Assembly (NCBI GenBank): GCA_034190875.2
Contig: CM067348.1
Location: 23,125,475-23,189,474, forward strand
Direction of reading: 5' to 3'
DNA length: 64,000 nt
From: Urechis unicinctus
Lineage: Eukaryota; Annelida; Polychaeta; Xenopneusta; Urechidae
Below are positions 13,032 through 40,500 of this stretch, piece by piece. Below the pieces are notes generated by a model. The model was not told the origin of the DNA, made no database searches, and saw nothing but the letters and a program-made list of their open reading frames with translations. Position numbers and translations under genes: made by a program. Numbering within the stretch: the stretch's first letter is position 1; each line of letters begins with the position of its first letter.

Positions 13032-13629
13032 CTGAAGCAATAATTCATTAGCAGTGTAAGTGAATTAAAGGGCCACTTCATACTACAGGTTAATAGTAAG
13101 TAGTGTTGAAATATGAACAAACATTTCTAAGCAAGTATGACTGATAAGAAATCAAAAGCAACTAAACAAAAAAATTACCTGGTGTGTCAATCAATTAGTT
13201 GTAGAGGTTCCCATACTGAAATTGTGGGACGACCAGTTTGTTACACTTGTGGATGGGGAAGTGAGGCTTCACCATCAAGCTGAAGAAGACAGTCCAGACG
13301 CTGTTTGGCAAGTTGCTGGGTTTCAATTTCTGGAACAAATGTGTCTTCAGGATAATACAATTTTTGAAAATAAATACATTGACCACAACAAAAATCAAGG
13401 GCAAGAGCAATACCAAATGTGACACAATATCCCAATTATTTGATTAATTTGGATAAATCACCACCGCCATTACACACCAATGTTTTGATTTTGTATAGAC
13501 CACCGATTTCCGGTGGGCCTTCGGCACCAGGTGTCATGGCCGACAAATCGCGTACTGGGTATGGAACCAATTATGGTTTAATTTGGCAGAAAATAACTGA
13601 TCCAATGTCAGCGGTAATATAGTGTGCCC
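13032..13629. other. No gene recognised
   Basis: Open frames on both strands are short and lack family motifs. Upstream exons of the minus-strand SWIM gene would be expected on this side, but none could be supported. Confidence 0.4.
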
Positions 13630-13889
13630 GTGATTTGATAGGGGATGACGTAAGTACCCTTCGGCCCTCGACGCGGAGGTGATTTTTTGTTGAGGGATTT
13701 TAGTGTGCAATATATTTTTGTGATGTCATTTTCGATGGGGCTATTTTTGGTTGGTGTTGTGCGCTATTTTTGGTTGGTGTCGTAAGTTGTTCACTGAAAA
13801 GGTTTACAAAGTGATGAAGATATGTAATGATGACTTTGTGAGGGGTCTTTGAAAGGAGTTTGCTAGTGGCTATTAAAAATTAATAAACG

Positions 13890-14034
13890 GTGGTGTTGTT
13901 GGTAGATTGGCGTGACATGGTGGTCTTGTTGGTAGAATGGCGTGACAAGGGGTGTTGTTAGATTGGCGTGACAAGGGGTGGTCTTGTTGTTAGATTGGCG
14001 TGACAAGGGGTGGTCTTGTAGGTAGATTGGCGTG
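13890..14034. repeat. Minisatellite, unit about 31 bp
   Basis: Four to five imperfect copies of a unit containing GGTAGATTGGCGTGACAAGG occur in tandem between the outer arm and the inner inverted repeat of the Polinton fossil. Confidence 0.85.
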
Positions 14035-14528
14035 AGTATTCACCTGTTACTATTAATATGAAGAGATATCTTTGAAGGGGTAAACAAGGTTGAGAATTGT
14101 GGAGGTCTTTATTGAACGGGGTTTGTAAGTGGCTAATAACTTCCTCTATCCCAGGTAGTGAGGTGATATATTCAAGCGTATATCAACTCTGGGTGATTTC
14201 ACAATCTCCTCAGATATTTCACCATCATTTGCTGACCTTAGCTAAGTTAAGTAATACCTCATGTCATGTGGCTCAAACGTTTTTAAAAAGCCTCCCCCTT
14301 TAAATATCAGCACGAGAGCCAGGGTTACATCACACCACTCGGTGGAGAAGGGTTTACTCAGATAGGAGCAATCCTTATAGCGTTGGCTCGCAAGCGTGCC
14401 CACCCTCCAAGTTTACCTGCCGTGTCACTTGGGGATTGTTTTAGCCTGGCCTATCATGTGGGCTGATCAAGGGTAACGGGAAAGCAAACCAGCTGACCGG
14501 TGACCCTTTATGACAGCACATGGGTCAG

Positions 14529-14682
14529 ACGGGGAGATCATCTAGTCGGGGACCAGATTCAGCCACGAGATTCCAGGGAGCTTCATTGTTGAAACTAAAT
14601 AAACGAAATAAATACTCTACTCCAGGACTGGTGTTATTTCTCTGGCTAGTCCCCACACAAGCAACTACAGGCAGTGAGTAAC
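14529..14682 (+). repeat. Inner inverted repeat, left arm
   Basis: The arm runs from GGGGAGATCATCTAG to GGCAGTGAGTAAC. Its reverse complement recurs at 17149-17308 with several small differences. The pair encloses the ATPase, small-ORF and integrase parts, so it may be the terminal repeat of an embedded or shortened Polinton. Confidence 0.75.
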
Positions 14683-14984
14683 TTAACTAAAACGAAGGAG
14701 CATCAAAACAAGCAAAGCCTAGAAAATAAAGTATAAGACATACATGAATGACAGCTTTTTGTAACTCGTGTGTGTTTCAGAGTTGACGGGAAACGGATAT
14801 ATTCTACACACCGCCATGGACGCTTATGAAATCGAACAGGCCAATACAGCGCTGGATTCTTTAAACAACGCTCAACACACCGCGACACAAACTGGAGCTG
14901 GCGCTGCGGTCGACAATGCCAAGGGTAGGTCTATTACAGGGTAGAATTGAGGAATGACGTAACGAAAAGCTTTATGACATTGGG

Positions 14985-15206
14985 GTGGTAACTGGTATTT
15001 ATATTGACAAATCATTGATGATTATGTTGACAGAAGCTGTGTTGGCTGCTAATGAAAGAGCTTTTCGGACTCGTACGCAATTTAGAAAGCTGCAAACTGT
15101 TTTCTACTATAATTTATCTGAAGATGTTCCCATCCTCAACCAGGATATATTTGAGGAATGCGATTCAGCTGAGCCCGGATTTGGAGGAGCAATGGGGTTG
15201 GAGTAA
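14985..15206 (+). pseudogene. Unidentified ORF inside Polinton fossil
   Basis: This 73-codon open frame lies upstream of the ATPase part and on the same strand. It contains LAANERAFRTRTQFRKLQ, a basic helical stretch, but matches no Polinton protein I know. It is probably a fossil piece of the element. Confidence 0.3.
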
Positions 15207-15386
15207 AGAAGTGTTTGACTAACTTTTCCCTTCCTTCGTAGGAGTAACTAGGGATCATCCCGGATAAGTCTCAGCTCACACCAAGTGGGTTAAAGTTAGA
15301 GGGGTGCCTCTTAACTGCTTACCCAGTACTGTGAGCAACGCGTCACTCGACTATTCACCAAAGGGAGTCACCATGGTAATCTTAGC

Positions 15387-15665
15387 GTGTTGTATTTAGT
15401 TCAAAATTTATTCGGAAAGAATAAAGAACATCGAACAGTTAGTTTGAATGCTCATTATTTAGTCCCTCGGGACGCTTCACAAATCATGCATTTAGCCAAA
15501 CAAATGTACCCGCGAAACATCAAGTATGTACAAGAAGCCTATTCGGATGCTACTTCACAACTCCACGGTTATTTGTTTATCGATTTGAAGCAAGCAACAC
15601 CAGGTCACTTATTGTTACGAACTGACATACTACGACCCAATCAAGTTGTATACCTACAGAAATAA
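15387..15665 (+). pseudogene. Polinton packaging ATPase part (fossil)
   Basis: The block NLFGKNKEHRTVSLNAHY followed by PRDASQIMHLAKQMYP is the segment that follows the Walker B region in the A32/FtsK-like genome-packaging ATPase of metazoan Polintons. In intact elements this enzyme drives DNA into capsids. The copy is a fossil. Confidence 0.65.
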
Positions 15666-15882
15666 TAAATACCATAGATCAATGGGCGACCGCCATTCTT
15701 ATCGTTAGACATAGAAAACGAGCTGATACATTACGAGAGATTGCTAAAGCCAAACCCTCTGTCAACAGGGCTTTGATTCACACGGCTGACAAAGAAGTGT
15801 CTATGTGAATGTACCCTCAATGTTTAAAAAGACTTAAGTTCAGAAGTGTAAATAAACCCGACACAAACAAGGTCGGCGCGTT

Positions 15883-16570
15883 TTGATCTCCCCTAAAACT
15901 AACGTGAATAAAAAAGAAAATAGTATTACAAACCGGTGGTTTTCTCCCGGTGTTATTAGGACCTATTTAAGGTATCGCTGGTCTGTTGTTAGGCAAACTG
16001 TTCGACTAATTATTGCTAAGAAAATGATGTTGGTTGATCCCCGGGTGCTGTCAAGTACACGTTATGATCAAGCTCCCACTGTCGACGTGTTATCCAACTT
16101 GGATGCTGAGATGAGGGATGTCCTGAATCGCAGTGATTTATCGGAGGAGGCTAAAGTAGAATCTTACTAACAGATTTTAACAAAACACCGCGAGTATTAC
16201 AGCCAGCACAGAACCCCGACACTCACATTGCCTAAGCTACTCCCCCCTTCCCTAACGCCCAAACAAGAAGATATGTCTATTGCGGAAGTTGAATAAACCA
16301 TCCTGATAAATTTCAGAAAAAAGGGCGTTTGTTATAAGAACACTTTGAAAAAACCCAGATGTGGGTTGGAATGAACGAGGGGAATTAACGATTAAAGGAC
16401 AAGTCGTTAGTGGAACTAACAATTAGTAATATGGTGTTGAGACGACGTTAACACTTTGAACCACAGGGTTCCCCAAGATTTAGCAGGTCACCCCGATAGA
16501 TGGAGCTATATCTGGCGGCGTGCGACGCCAATAGATAAATCCCTGGTGAGGATGCAGCCTTGACACATGG
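15883..16570 (+). pseudogene. Conserved small Polinton ORF (PX-like), fossil
   Basis: The stretch starting RYDQAPTVDVLSNLDAEM, and a later one reading GELTIKGQVVSGTN, match a protein of unknown function that accompanies integrase and capsid genes in invertebrate Polintons. The assignment rests on memory of these families. The copy is a fossil. Confidence 0.5.
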
Positions 16571-16592
16571 TTGGACCTCATGGAAAAGTTAA

Positions 16593-16988
16593 GTGTGTAT
16601 TTTGACCCCGATGCACCGGCCGCGTATGGAGGGTGCAGCCGTTGGTCGAACTACGAAACTCAAAACAAAGGCAGTCAGACAATGGTTGGGTGAACAAGAT
16701 GCGTATTCATTACATAAACCGATCCGTCGTCGATTTCGAAGTCAACGCGTCATAGTAGGGGGGATTGACCATCAATGGCCAGCGGATTTAGTGGACATAG
16801 CCCGCTTAGCCAAACAGAACCAAGACATGAAATTTCTCTTCACCTGTATCGATGTTGTCTCGAAATATGCGTGGGTGATACCACTAAAAAATAAAACGGG
16901 AGTCAGTTTGATTCGAGATTATATTAAAAAGGTTACACTTCCAATTGGAGCGAAGATTCAAGTGGTTTGGATACCCTGCCAGTTTTAA
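16593..16988 (+). pseudogene. Polinton integrase part (fossil)
   Basis: The block LHKPIRRRFRSQRVIVGGID, then QWPADLVDIARL, then FTCIDVVSKYAWVIPLKNKTG is typical of the Polinton DDE integrase around its first catalytic aspartates. It lies just inside the inner right arm at 17149-17308, as expected for a gene near an element end. The copy is a fossil. Confidence 0.75.
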
Positions 16989-17148
16989 TAGTTGGGCAGT
17001 GGTGTGGAGGTGTACAACAACAGAGATCGTGAACAAAAGCGTTATTAGGATGGAAGATCAGAGAATTTATCGGGTGTGGACCATATTTGGACCATAGCTA
17101 GTTTTACATTGGCTTTTCTTGCTTATGCACGCTCTTCGTTATAGTACT

Positions 17149-17308
17149 GTTACTCACTGCCTGTAGTTGCTGGAGTGGGGACTAGCCAGAGGAAAGTCAA
17201 CGCGAGTCCTGGAGTAGAGTTGCTTATTTTGTTTATTTAGATTTCAATAATGAAGCTCCCTGGAATCTCGCGGTCCGAATCGTTTCTCTGACTAGGTGAT
17301 CTCCCCGT
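17149..17308 (-). repeat. Inner inverted repeat, right arm
   Basis: This is the reverse complement of 14529-14682, from GTTACTCACTGCCTG to GATCTCCCCGT, with scattered differences and small indels. Confidence 0.75.
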
Positions 17309-17479
17309 ATTCATATGCGAGGGTTGGTTATATAGCCCTTCGGGAGTACGATTTCCCTCGGTATTGGCGTGTCGTGCTGCGCTGATAATTAAGATGGGAG
17401 GGAGGGGGTACTCTATAATTAAGGTGTGAGGGAGAGGGTACTCTTAACTAATACAGTATTATAACAGTTACACTCACTT

Positions 17480-18480
17480 TTTTCCCAAGTCGATGTCACT
17501 CTCAACGAGAAACTCGTTTCCTCGTCCACCAACACCTATTCGTATCGCGCTTAAATGGAAACGCTATTGAGTTATGGTTCGGAAGCCAAAAACTCTCGGT
17601 TAACAGCTAGTTTATGGTACAAAGACACCCCAAAACACATGGACGCGTGGGTGGTACTCACAACAAGGGGATGTTAGCTAGAAAGGAACGAGCTCAAGAA
17701 AGTCGTATTGTGGAATTGATAGGCAAATTACATTTAGATTTATTTTGTCAAGAGCGCTATTTATTAAACGGCGTGGATTTGAAGTTAAGATTAGTACGCA
17801 GCAGTGACACCTTTGCCCTTATGGCAAATACTACAGATGGGTTTGCCTCTAAAATAGTTCTGCAATCCGTGACCTAATTCGTACACACAAAAATAAAGCT
17901 GAACCCCACCATGCGACTAGCCCACATAAAGGCTTTAGAACGAAGCCCAGCTAAATACCCCATAAGACGCATAGAAACCAAAGAGTTTTCTGCATCTCAA
18001 GGAGCTATGACGATCAATCAAGAAAATTTATTTTTTGAAACAGTTACCCAAACGAATTGTAGTCGGAAGTGTTGATAATAGGGCGTTCAACGGTGGTTAC
18101 ACTCATAACCCCTTCTACTTTAAGGATAACAACCTCACATTTTTAGCTCTGTACGTGGACGGGCAACAAGTACCCGCTAAACCCTTACAACCCGATTTCA
18201 ATCACCATATATACACCCGCAGTTATGCAAATTTATTCATTAGCACTGGACAACTCTTTCAAGAGGAAAGGAACGACATAAGTTGGAGAGATTATCCCAA
18301 TGGCTATACACTATTCGCTTTTGATCTGACCCCCAACCTGGCTGATAGTGGCACTCATTTTAATTTGTTGAAACGTGCGTTTGGAAATGCGTTTTGGTAC
18401 GGCCCTAGAACGTACCATTAATGTCATTGTGTACGCCGAATTCGAAAATATGATTCAAATTGACCGAAACCATAACGTTC
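17480..18480 (+). pseudogene. Polinton major capsid protein part (fossil)
   Basis: Blocks in order are an SSTNTYSYRA-like segment near 17520, FCQERYLLNGVDLKLRLVRS near 17750, a VVGSVDNRAFNGGYTHNPF segment near 18060, YVDGQQVPAKPLQPDFNHH near 18160 and VYAEFENMIQIDRNHNV near 18430. They match the double jelly-roll major capsid protein of metazoan Polintons. The copy is a fossil with several breaks. Confidence 0.75.
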
Positions 18481-18599
18481 TGTTTGATTACGCTGCCTAT
18501 CAATGGATACCAGGCAATTACGCGAGCTTTTACAAAAAGACGCTTTCACTCGAGCTACTGTGCGCGGAGTGTGCGCGGAATAAATTACCCCGCAATGTA

Positions 18600-18850
18600 A
18601 ATTACCCCAGCGGGTTTGCTTGTAACACCGATCCCGCTTCCAAACAAGGTGAGCAATGGGTCGCTTAGGCAAGGCAACTCGCCCCTGGTGTATTGATGAT
18701 CTGATGCTACCACTACAGCTCGGATGTGAGAGATCGAAAGTTTCTTTGCCTATGGGTCGTTATTTTCATTGATCATAATGAAAGAGGCGAATATTTTGAT
18801 TCTTATGGACTGCCTCCTATACATAACGTATTTGCGAAGTACTTGGACAA
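18600..18850 (+). pseudogene. Polinton adenain-like protease part (fossil)
   Basis: A CNTDPASKQGEQWVA-like segment and then GEYFDSYGLPPIHNVF match the cysteine protease (adenovirus protease family) that matures Polinton capsids. It ends close to the outer inverted arm at 18893. The copy is a fossil. Confidence 0.65.
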
Positions 18851-18983
18851 GCATTGTGTGAGCTGGAAAATATCGCACACGGAATCCTCATCGAAAAATA
18901 TATTGCACACAGAAATCCCTCAGCAAAAAATCACCTCAGCGTCGAGGGTCGAAGGTTACCTACGTCATACTCTATCAAATCAG

Positions 18984-19732
18984 GGGGTCCGAAGGGGTAC
19001 ATAATATTACTTATAACGTCATTCAACCAAAACAATATGTGTGATTTCTATTATGCTGGCGATGGAGTTTATGCGACGTTTGTTGTTCTACTAACCAGAT
19101 ACCAGTCCGCGCTATCGTGGGCCACAGAGTTGTTTTCAGAATAAATACATAATACATATCCTTTTTGCGGTTACACCTCATTATGACCTTCTATCCATTT
19201 ATGGTTACACAAGTAAGGCCAATTGGGAAACATAATGTATTTACTTTCCATGATGATAGAGACTAATCAACACGCTAAAGGGCAGGACGCATGATCATAT
19301 GGTCGACAAAGTGGTCAACCCATAAACGTCGCCATTGTATTCTTGGTTTTGTTTTTGCGTTTGGTTTTTCCAAATCATTAGTCATAATTACTTTACTACC
19401 ACTCATTTCATGTTACATATCCAGACAACAGATAAATGCTTTACCAAGCATGGGGTATTTGAGTTCACGAAGTAGGTTTATATCTCCGCACCTATACCGG
19501 CGACAGTGACGCATGGTTCACAATCATGCGTAGATGTTATGAGATAGACAGAAAATGGGAGGAATGGTACATGCATGGGACAGGGAGTAAGTGCTTTAAA
19601 TAATATATAAACAATGCGGATTTATTTATTCGGGAACGCCGTTGAGTAACATGAGTAAAACTTGCTGATTAATTCCGCACCGACATTGATGTAGAAATCA
19701 TAACGCTCGCGGGCCACGCCAATATGCCCCGT
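18984..19732. other. Non-coding stretch upstream of exchanger gene
   Basis: No supported gene or recognisable repeat was seen. The stretch separates the Polinton fossil from the TATA box of the SLC9A-like gene and presumably includes its upstream regulatory DNA. Confidence 0.5.
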
Positions 19733-19740
19733 TATAAAAG
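19733..19740 (+). promoter_or_regulatory. TATA box of SLC9A6/7/9-like gene
   Basis: TATAAAAG lies 80 bp upstream of the likely start codon at 19820, which would place transcription start near 19765 and give a 5' leader of about 55 bases. The match is strong, but promoter use is inferred from position only. Confidence 0.55.
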
Positions 19741-19819
19741 ATCACATTATGATTGTGAATTAGTTGTGAGTTTCCTATGAAGATATCGTTCAATACTCCA
19801 CCACAACAGCAGCAGCGCA

Positions 19820-35183
<15,364 letters not shown>

Positions 35184-35599
35184 AAGCATGTGATGGCAAC
35201 TGTCGTAGGGTAGTCCGGCCATACAGTGTAAGATGTACCTCTAATTGCTGCTTATAGCAGATAAGTGAACAGCTTGGACTAATGTAGATAAGTGGACTGG
35301 TGTCTGGTTGGCTGACTGGGTCAAGGGCCGCATGGCACTAAGGGCAGGTGGCTTGCTGGTCCGGTGGAAAGGAGTGTCAGAGCGACAGTGGAGTGGGTGT
35401 GGTGTCGCTGAGCTGGTGTCAGGAAGGGTGTGGATGTGTATTTGGGGGTTGAAGTTATAGGTTTGGGTGTGTTAAAGTGTGGTGTGCCCTGTGGTGGTGT
35501 GGTTTGTTGTGGTGTGGTATGGTTCAGAGCTATTTATGTGTAGGGGTCAATGGGTTCCTTGCATGGGATGTGGTTGTCTGATGTGTATGTGGGTCTGTG

Positions 35600-36105
35600 T
35601 AAGACCTCACATGGGGTGAAGTGTGGTGCTGTGTATGTCTGTATGAGACCTCACATGGGGTGAAGTGTGGTGCTGTGTATGTCTGTATGAGACCTCACAT
35701 GGGGTGAAGTGTGGTGCTGTGTATGTCTGTATGAGACCTCACATGGGGTGAAGTGTGGTGCTGTGTATGTCTGTATGAGACCTCACATGGGGTGAAGTGT
35801 GGTGCTGTGTATGTCTGTATGAGAGACCTCACATGGGGTGAAGTGGTGCTGTGTATGTCTGTATGAGACCTCACATGGGGTGAAGTGTGGTGCTGTGTAT
35901 GTCTGTATGAGACCTCATATGGGGTGAAGTGTGGTGCTGTGTATGTCTGTATGAGACCTCACATGGGGTGAAGTGTGGTGCTGTGTATGTCTGTATTAGA
36001 CCTCACATGGGTGAAGTGTGGTGCTGTGTATGTCTGTATGAGGCTTGGCATGGGGTGAAGTGTGGTGCTGTGTATGTCTGTATGAGACTTGGCATGGGGT
36101 GTGGT
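35600..36105. repeat. Minisatellite, 44-bp unit, about 11 copies
   Basis: Highly regular copies of a unit containing GACCTCACATGGGGTGAAGT start about 415 bp after the exchanger stop codon. Copies are almost identical, so the array is young. Confidence 0.97.
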
Positions 36106-36599
36106 TCTGATATAGTTTCATTCGGTGTCAGCTCCAGTTATGGTGAGGGGTTTGAAGACTACCACATCCAGGTCTACGTGCGGCTTTATCTCAATGTGCG
36201 GCATCCCGTCGTATAAACCTTCTGCATTCTCTGTGCAAACAACTCCTCAATAATTGATTAGCAAGCAGGCATTAGAAACTTACCTCTATCCAGCAGAGAT
36301 TGCCGTGACAAATCTGAACTAATTACTGTCAAATCAGCTATATTCTTCCTACTTCTTTCTTAGCTCAGCTTACTGATACCTATCTGTATCCCATCCATCC
36401 TGGTGACTACAGACTGTTTAGATGACAGCTATGAACGCAAAGCTCTTCTGATGAGGCAACATGGTTGGCTGAAATTCCTCATGTGTCAACAACCGTCATC
36501 GTATCTTCAGTCTGTAGTCAAGATAATCAGACTTCAGAATTAATTATCTTTCCTGATTTATGTAGTATTTCTGTATAATTTGATAAAGTTACTCATACC

Positions 36600-36765
36600 C
36601 TGACCCTTATACATAACCCTGTATTGTTATATAATGACCATGTATGGTTATAGATAACCCTGTATGGTTATAATGACCCTGTATGGTTATAGATAACCCT
36701 GTATGGTTATATAATGACCTTGTTTGGTTATAGATAACAATGTATGGTTATATAATGACCCTGTA
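36600..36765. repeat. Minisatellite, unit about 20 bp
   Basis: Imperfect copies of ATAACCCTGTATGGTTAT lie in tandem. Confidence 0.9.
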
Positions 36766-37682
36766 TTTTACATTCTCATAAGCTAAGAGCCTCAACTAGC
36801 TGTTCCATTGTCTTTGATCTTGATACATCTTATGATTCATGCTGGCCTCATGGCCGCGTTGATCTGTCTTCTCTGGGATGATACCCTCTGGATTATAATG
36901 AAGCACTAACTTCTCTTGCTAATGAACTACCTGTCTTTGGTACAAAGAGCCACATCACTGCCACTTTATTACCGTGTATGGAGCAGTCTTCATTCGAAGC
37001 ATGGCTTCTAGGCTATCATCATTCAGTATGAGACATCGTGATAAGGCTGGGCATCACTGCATGTTGTGACTCTTGTTGTTACCTCTCTTCCTTTCATTTT
37101 ATCAACAACCTCAATATTTTTATTTTATAGTGCAATCAAATACCATGATTTACTTTCTCATTACTTTCCTTGGATTGCTTACTTACCTTATTACATATTT
37201 AAACAATAATTTATGTATAATTTCATTAGAGATGTTCGTATAGATTCGATGCATTGCTATGCAGCCTTGAGGATTGACTTAGAACGTTTAATTTGTGTTT
37301 GCATGTTGCCTTTATGTCATTGCTCGTGTTGACATTACGAGTGTCAATAACCCCCCTCTCTTCTTACAGCCACAGCCTGCCACAGATTTTGAATTGAACA
37401 TATGAGATGCAGCAGGTACTCCCATTGTTCTACCTCTTCTTCATCAGCTATATTTGCTGACTCAGCACACTATCCACCTTGCGTTCACAAGCTTTTTGTA
37501 TTCTGAATTTAGAGCTCCTTGGATTGCATGGTTGGCTGTGTAATTATTGTCTTAGTTGGTATTGCCTGATTTAGGGTGGTTATATGTGGGCACAGTTGCA
37601 CTTGACCTTGGCGTACACATTGAACCAACTCTCTCTCTCTCTTCTCTCCCCTAATCATTCGATATATCTCACCCTTATTATA

Positions 37683-38078
<396 letters not shown>

Positions 38079-39007
38079 TTGTGCCTTTCTCCCTCTCTCA
38101 TCAGTCAGCTCTCTGTCATCTCTCACTAATAAATGAGTGGTCACCTACTATATGGCTATCTCTCTGTCCTGATTCTGTCAGGGAATGTTGGATATTATGT
38201 TCTCATAGACATTGCCTCTCATGGCATTCGTTAATGGTGTCAGAGCCACCTGTTTGGTGACAGCATTTTCTCATGTGCTGCTTACCTTTGCTTGGCTGAC
38301 CACCTAATTACTGCTTATGCACCTTTTATGCGTCAGTCACAGAAACTGGCGACTTATCGATTTCACTTTCTTTGTTACGTTTTCAAATATTGGATTATGG
38401 GTATATTTTCTGCTAACATATGTGTGTATTATACGTATGATGGGTTGCTTGATGTCCAGGTTGCTGTGAATACAGAGGATGTTGCCATGGCTACTCGTGT
38501 GCGTGTGCCTGGCCTTCCTGGACATCCTGTGTGAAGTCTCTAGCTCACTGCATCACCATCGATTCCATAGAACCCGCTCATCTTCTGTTGATATGCTAGA
38601 CAGCAGCTCTAGTGCTCTGTGATTCATTGTACATATTTATAGGCAAGTCATTGTGGGAATCAGGCAATGGATAATTGTTAAAGAGCAGTTGTGAAAATGT
38701 TGCTGTGCTGGATATGTGCATTATAGTTGTGGCTGTCTGCTTTCCTCATTCTTAAGATGTCAAATATTGCATCATACCATATTTATGCATTCACATTGGG
38801 TCAACTCCTGTGTGTGTGTATGTGTGTGTTTGAAAGGAAATGACAGAGTGCTCTTGTGAAATGGCAATCTTTTTATTAGTAGTATTAAGCAGAAGATCTC
38901 TTATTAACTTGGCCAAGTTATAGGGTGTATGTTGTTTGTTTTGACCTGTGCCCAGCCACAAAGTTCAATGTCAGTTACTGACCTGTGATAAATGAATGTC
39001 AACTGCA

Positions 39008-39160
39008 CATCAAGGGGAAGGGAGATGTGCCACGTCTTCATCCTCTTTATAACCTTCCATCAAGGGGAAGGGAGATGAGCCACGTCTTCATCCTCTTTAT
39101 AACCTCCCATCAAGTGGAAGGGAGATGTGCCACGTCTCCATCCTCTTTATAACCTCCCAT
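39008..39160. repeat. Tandem repeat, 50-bp unit, 3 copies
   Basis: Copies begin CATCAAGGGGAAGGGAGATG at 39008, 39058 and 39108 with only a few differences. Confidence 0.95.
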
Positions 39161-40500
39161 TGCTGTGTCGTCTTCATTATTACGTATTCAGTATTCAAGC
39201 ATCCATTATCCTAGTACTGCAAAAAGTTCATTACTCTGTCAATATTTGGAGGATTTGTGGCACCATCTTTTGCATTTGTAAATTTCCACTTTTGTAGTAG
39301 TTGTGCCTTTTATTTCATTGGGAGGATTTAATATAACCTCCTAGTAGTCGTTTGCCTCCCGTGTTTCGCTGAAATGTCATTAAAATCAGAAATCAAGAGA
39401 CCTGAATTGTTCATTCACTACAGCAGTTAATGTTCCCATGTCATGAAACACTGAGTCATTGTATTACATGTGTCTTTCCATTTAAGGCATATATTGTAGT
39501 ATATAAGCATGTATTGTGGTTCAGCCATTGGGCAATATTCCCAATACAAATAGTGCAATATTCTGTTGATAGATATGCCAGCTTTCACAGTGGTTTTAAA
39601 ATTTACTAGCAATTTTCTGTTGCTGTAATTGGGAATGATGTTTATCACAAGCCTGAATTACCTTTGACAATATTTGTCAAATTAGTTGTTGCACATTAAC
39701 CTTGATTACTACATCTTATTCTTGAAGTTACATTTTGATACTTTTGGTAAACATTTCCAGCGACTGATTTTCAATGCTGTTCTATGACAGCAAGTGAGTT
39801 CTCTGCATGTTAAATTGCATTGTAAGTAGCCTCATCGGAGTAGTTGATGGGTAATTTAGCAGAGATGTGATTAAAAGCTGTTTCCTTGATCTATGGTGAA
39901 GTGTCATTCAATATTCCTTTGCTGGTGTTGTACAAACAATCGGAATGTGATTATCTAGGCCAGAAATTACTCTGTGTTGAATCCATGCTTCTCTAACTAT
40001 GCATGCTGTTGGTTATTTGAATGCATGCTGTTAGGTAGAGCTGTGCCATGCTGCCTTCAGCATCCTGATGGGGTTCGTTAGCTGTCCCATTCGCAATCAT
40101 AAACCAAAAACAACCACAGCTTCTCTTTATCAACCCCATACTTACCATTTTATTATTTTTTTTCTGACATCAGTCTGGCATTATCAATTCATTTTATCCA
40201 GCTATACCATTATATCTTTTATATGGATAAGATTGTAAATACTCCTTGATTTTGTGCAATGGTTAGTGTTATAGGGGTGCACAGGTTGCATGCTCATTCA
40301 ATAAGTTGTCTGATCATTCATTATTACTTGTTTTAGAGAACTACCCAGATACTGAGCCTGCTATATATAGTAATCACAATCAAAGGTGTATATACAGGCT
40401 TGAATGCTATGTCTTATTGCTAAATGTATTGTATGGAATAAAAATTGTAAACCAGTTTAATCTCAATAATTTATATTTATTTTTTGTTGCAAAGCTGGAA

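Larger units (their letters stand above)
13630..18983 (+). mobile_element. Polinton (Maverick) fossil, bounded by inverted repeats
   Basis: The outer arms (13630-13720 and 18893-18983) are inverted copies about 85-90% alike by eye. Between them, all on the plus strand, lie parts recognised as packaging ATPase, a conserved small Polinton ORF, integrase, major capsid protein and adenain-like protease. A second inverted pair (14529-14682 and 17149-17308) lies inside. The element is broken, with many breaks (at least six), and is old. The nested arms suggest either two related elements or an internal rearrangement. Confidence 0.7.

Noticed and set aside
35600-36105. CRISPR-like regular array
   Set aside because: Units are contiguous 44-bp copies with no unique spacers and the DNA is eukaryotic; it is a minisatellite.
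36403-36524. A 13-bp inverted pair (TGACTACAGACTG and its complement) about 100 bp apart
   Set aside because: It is too short and too widely spaced to stand out from chance in 64 kb; no other support.
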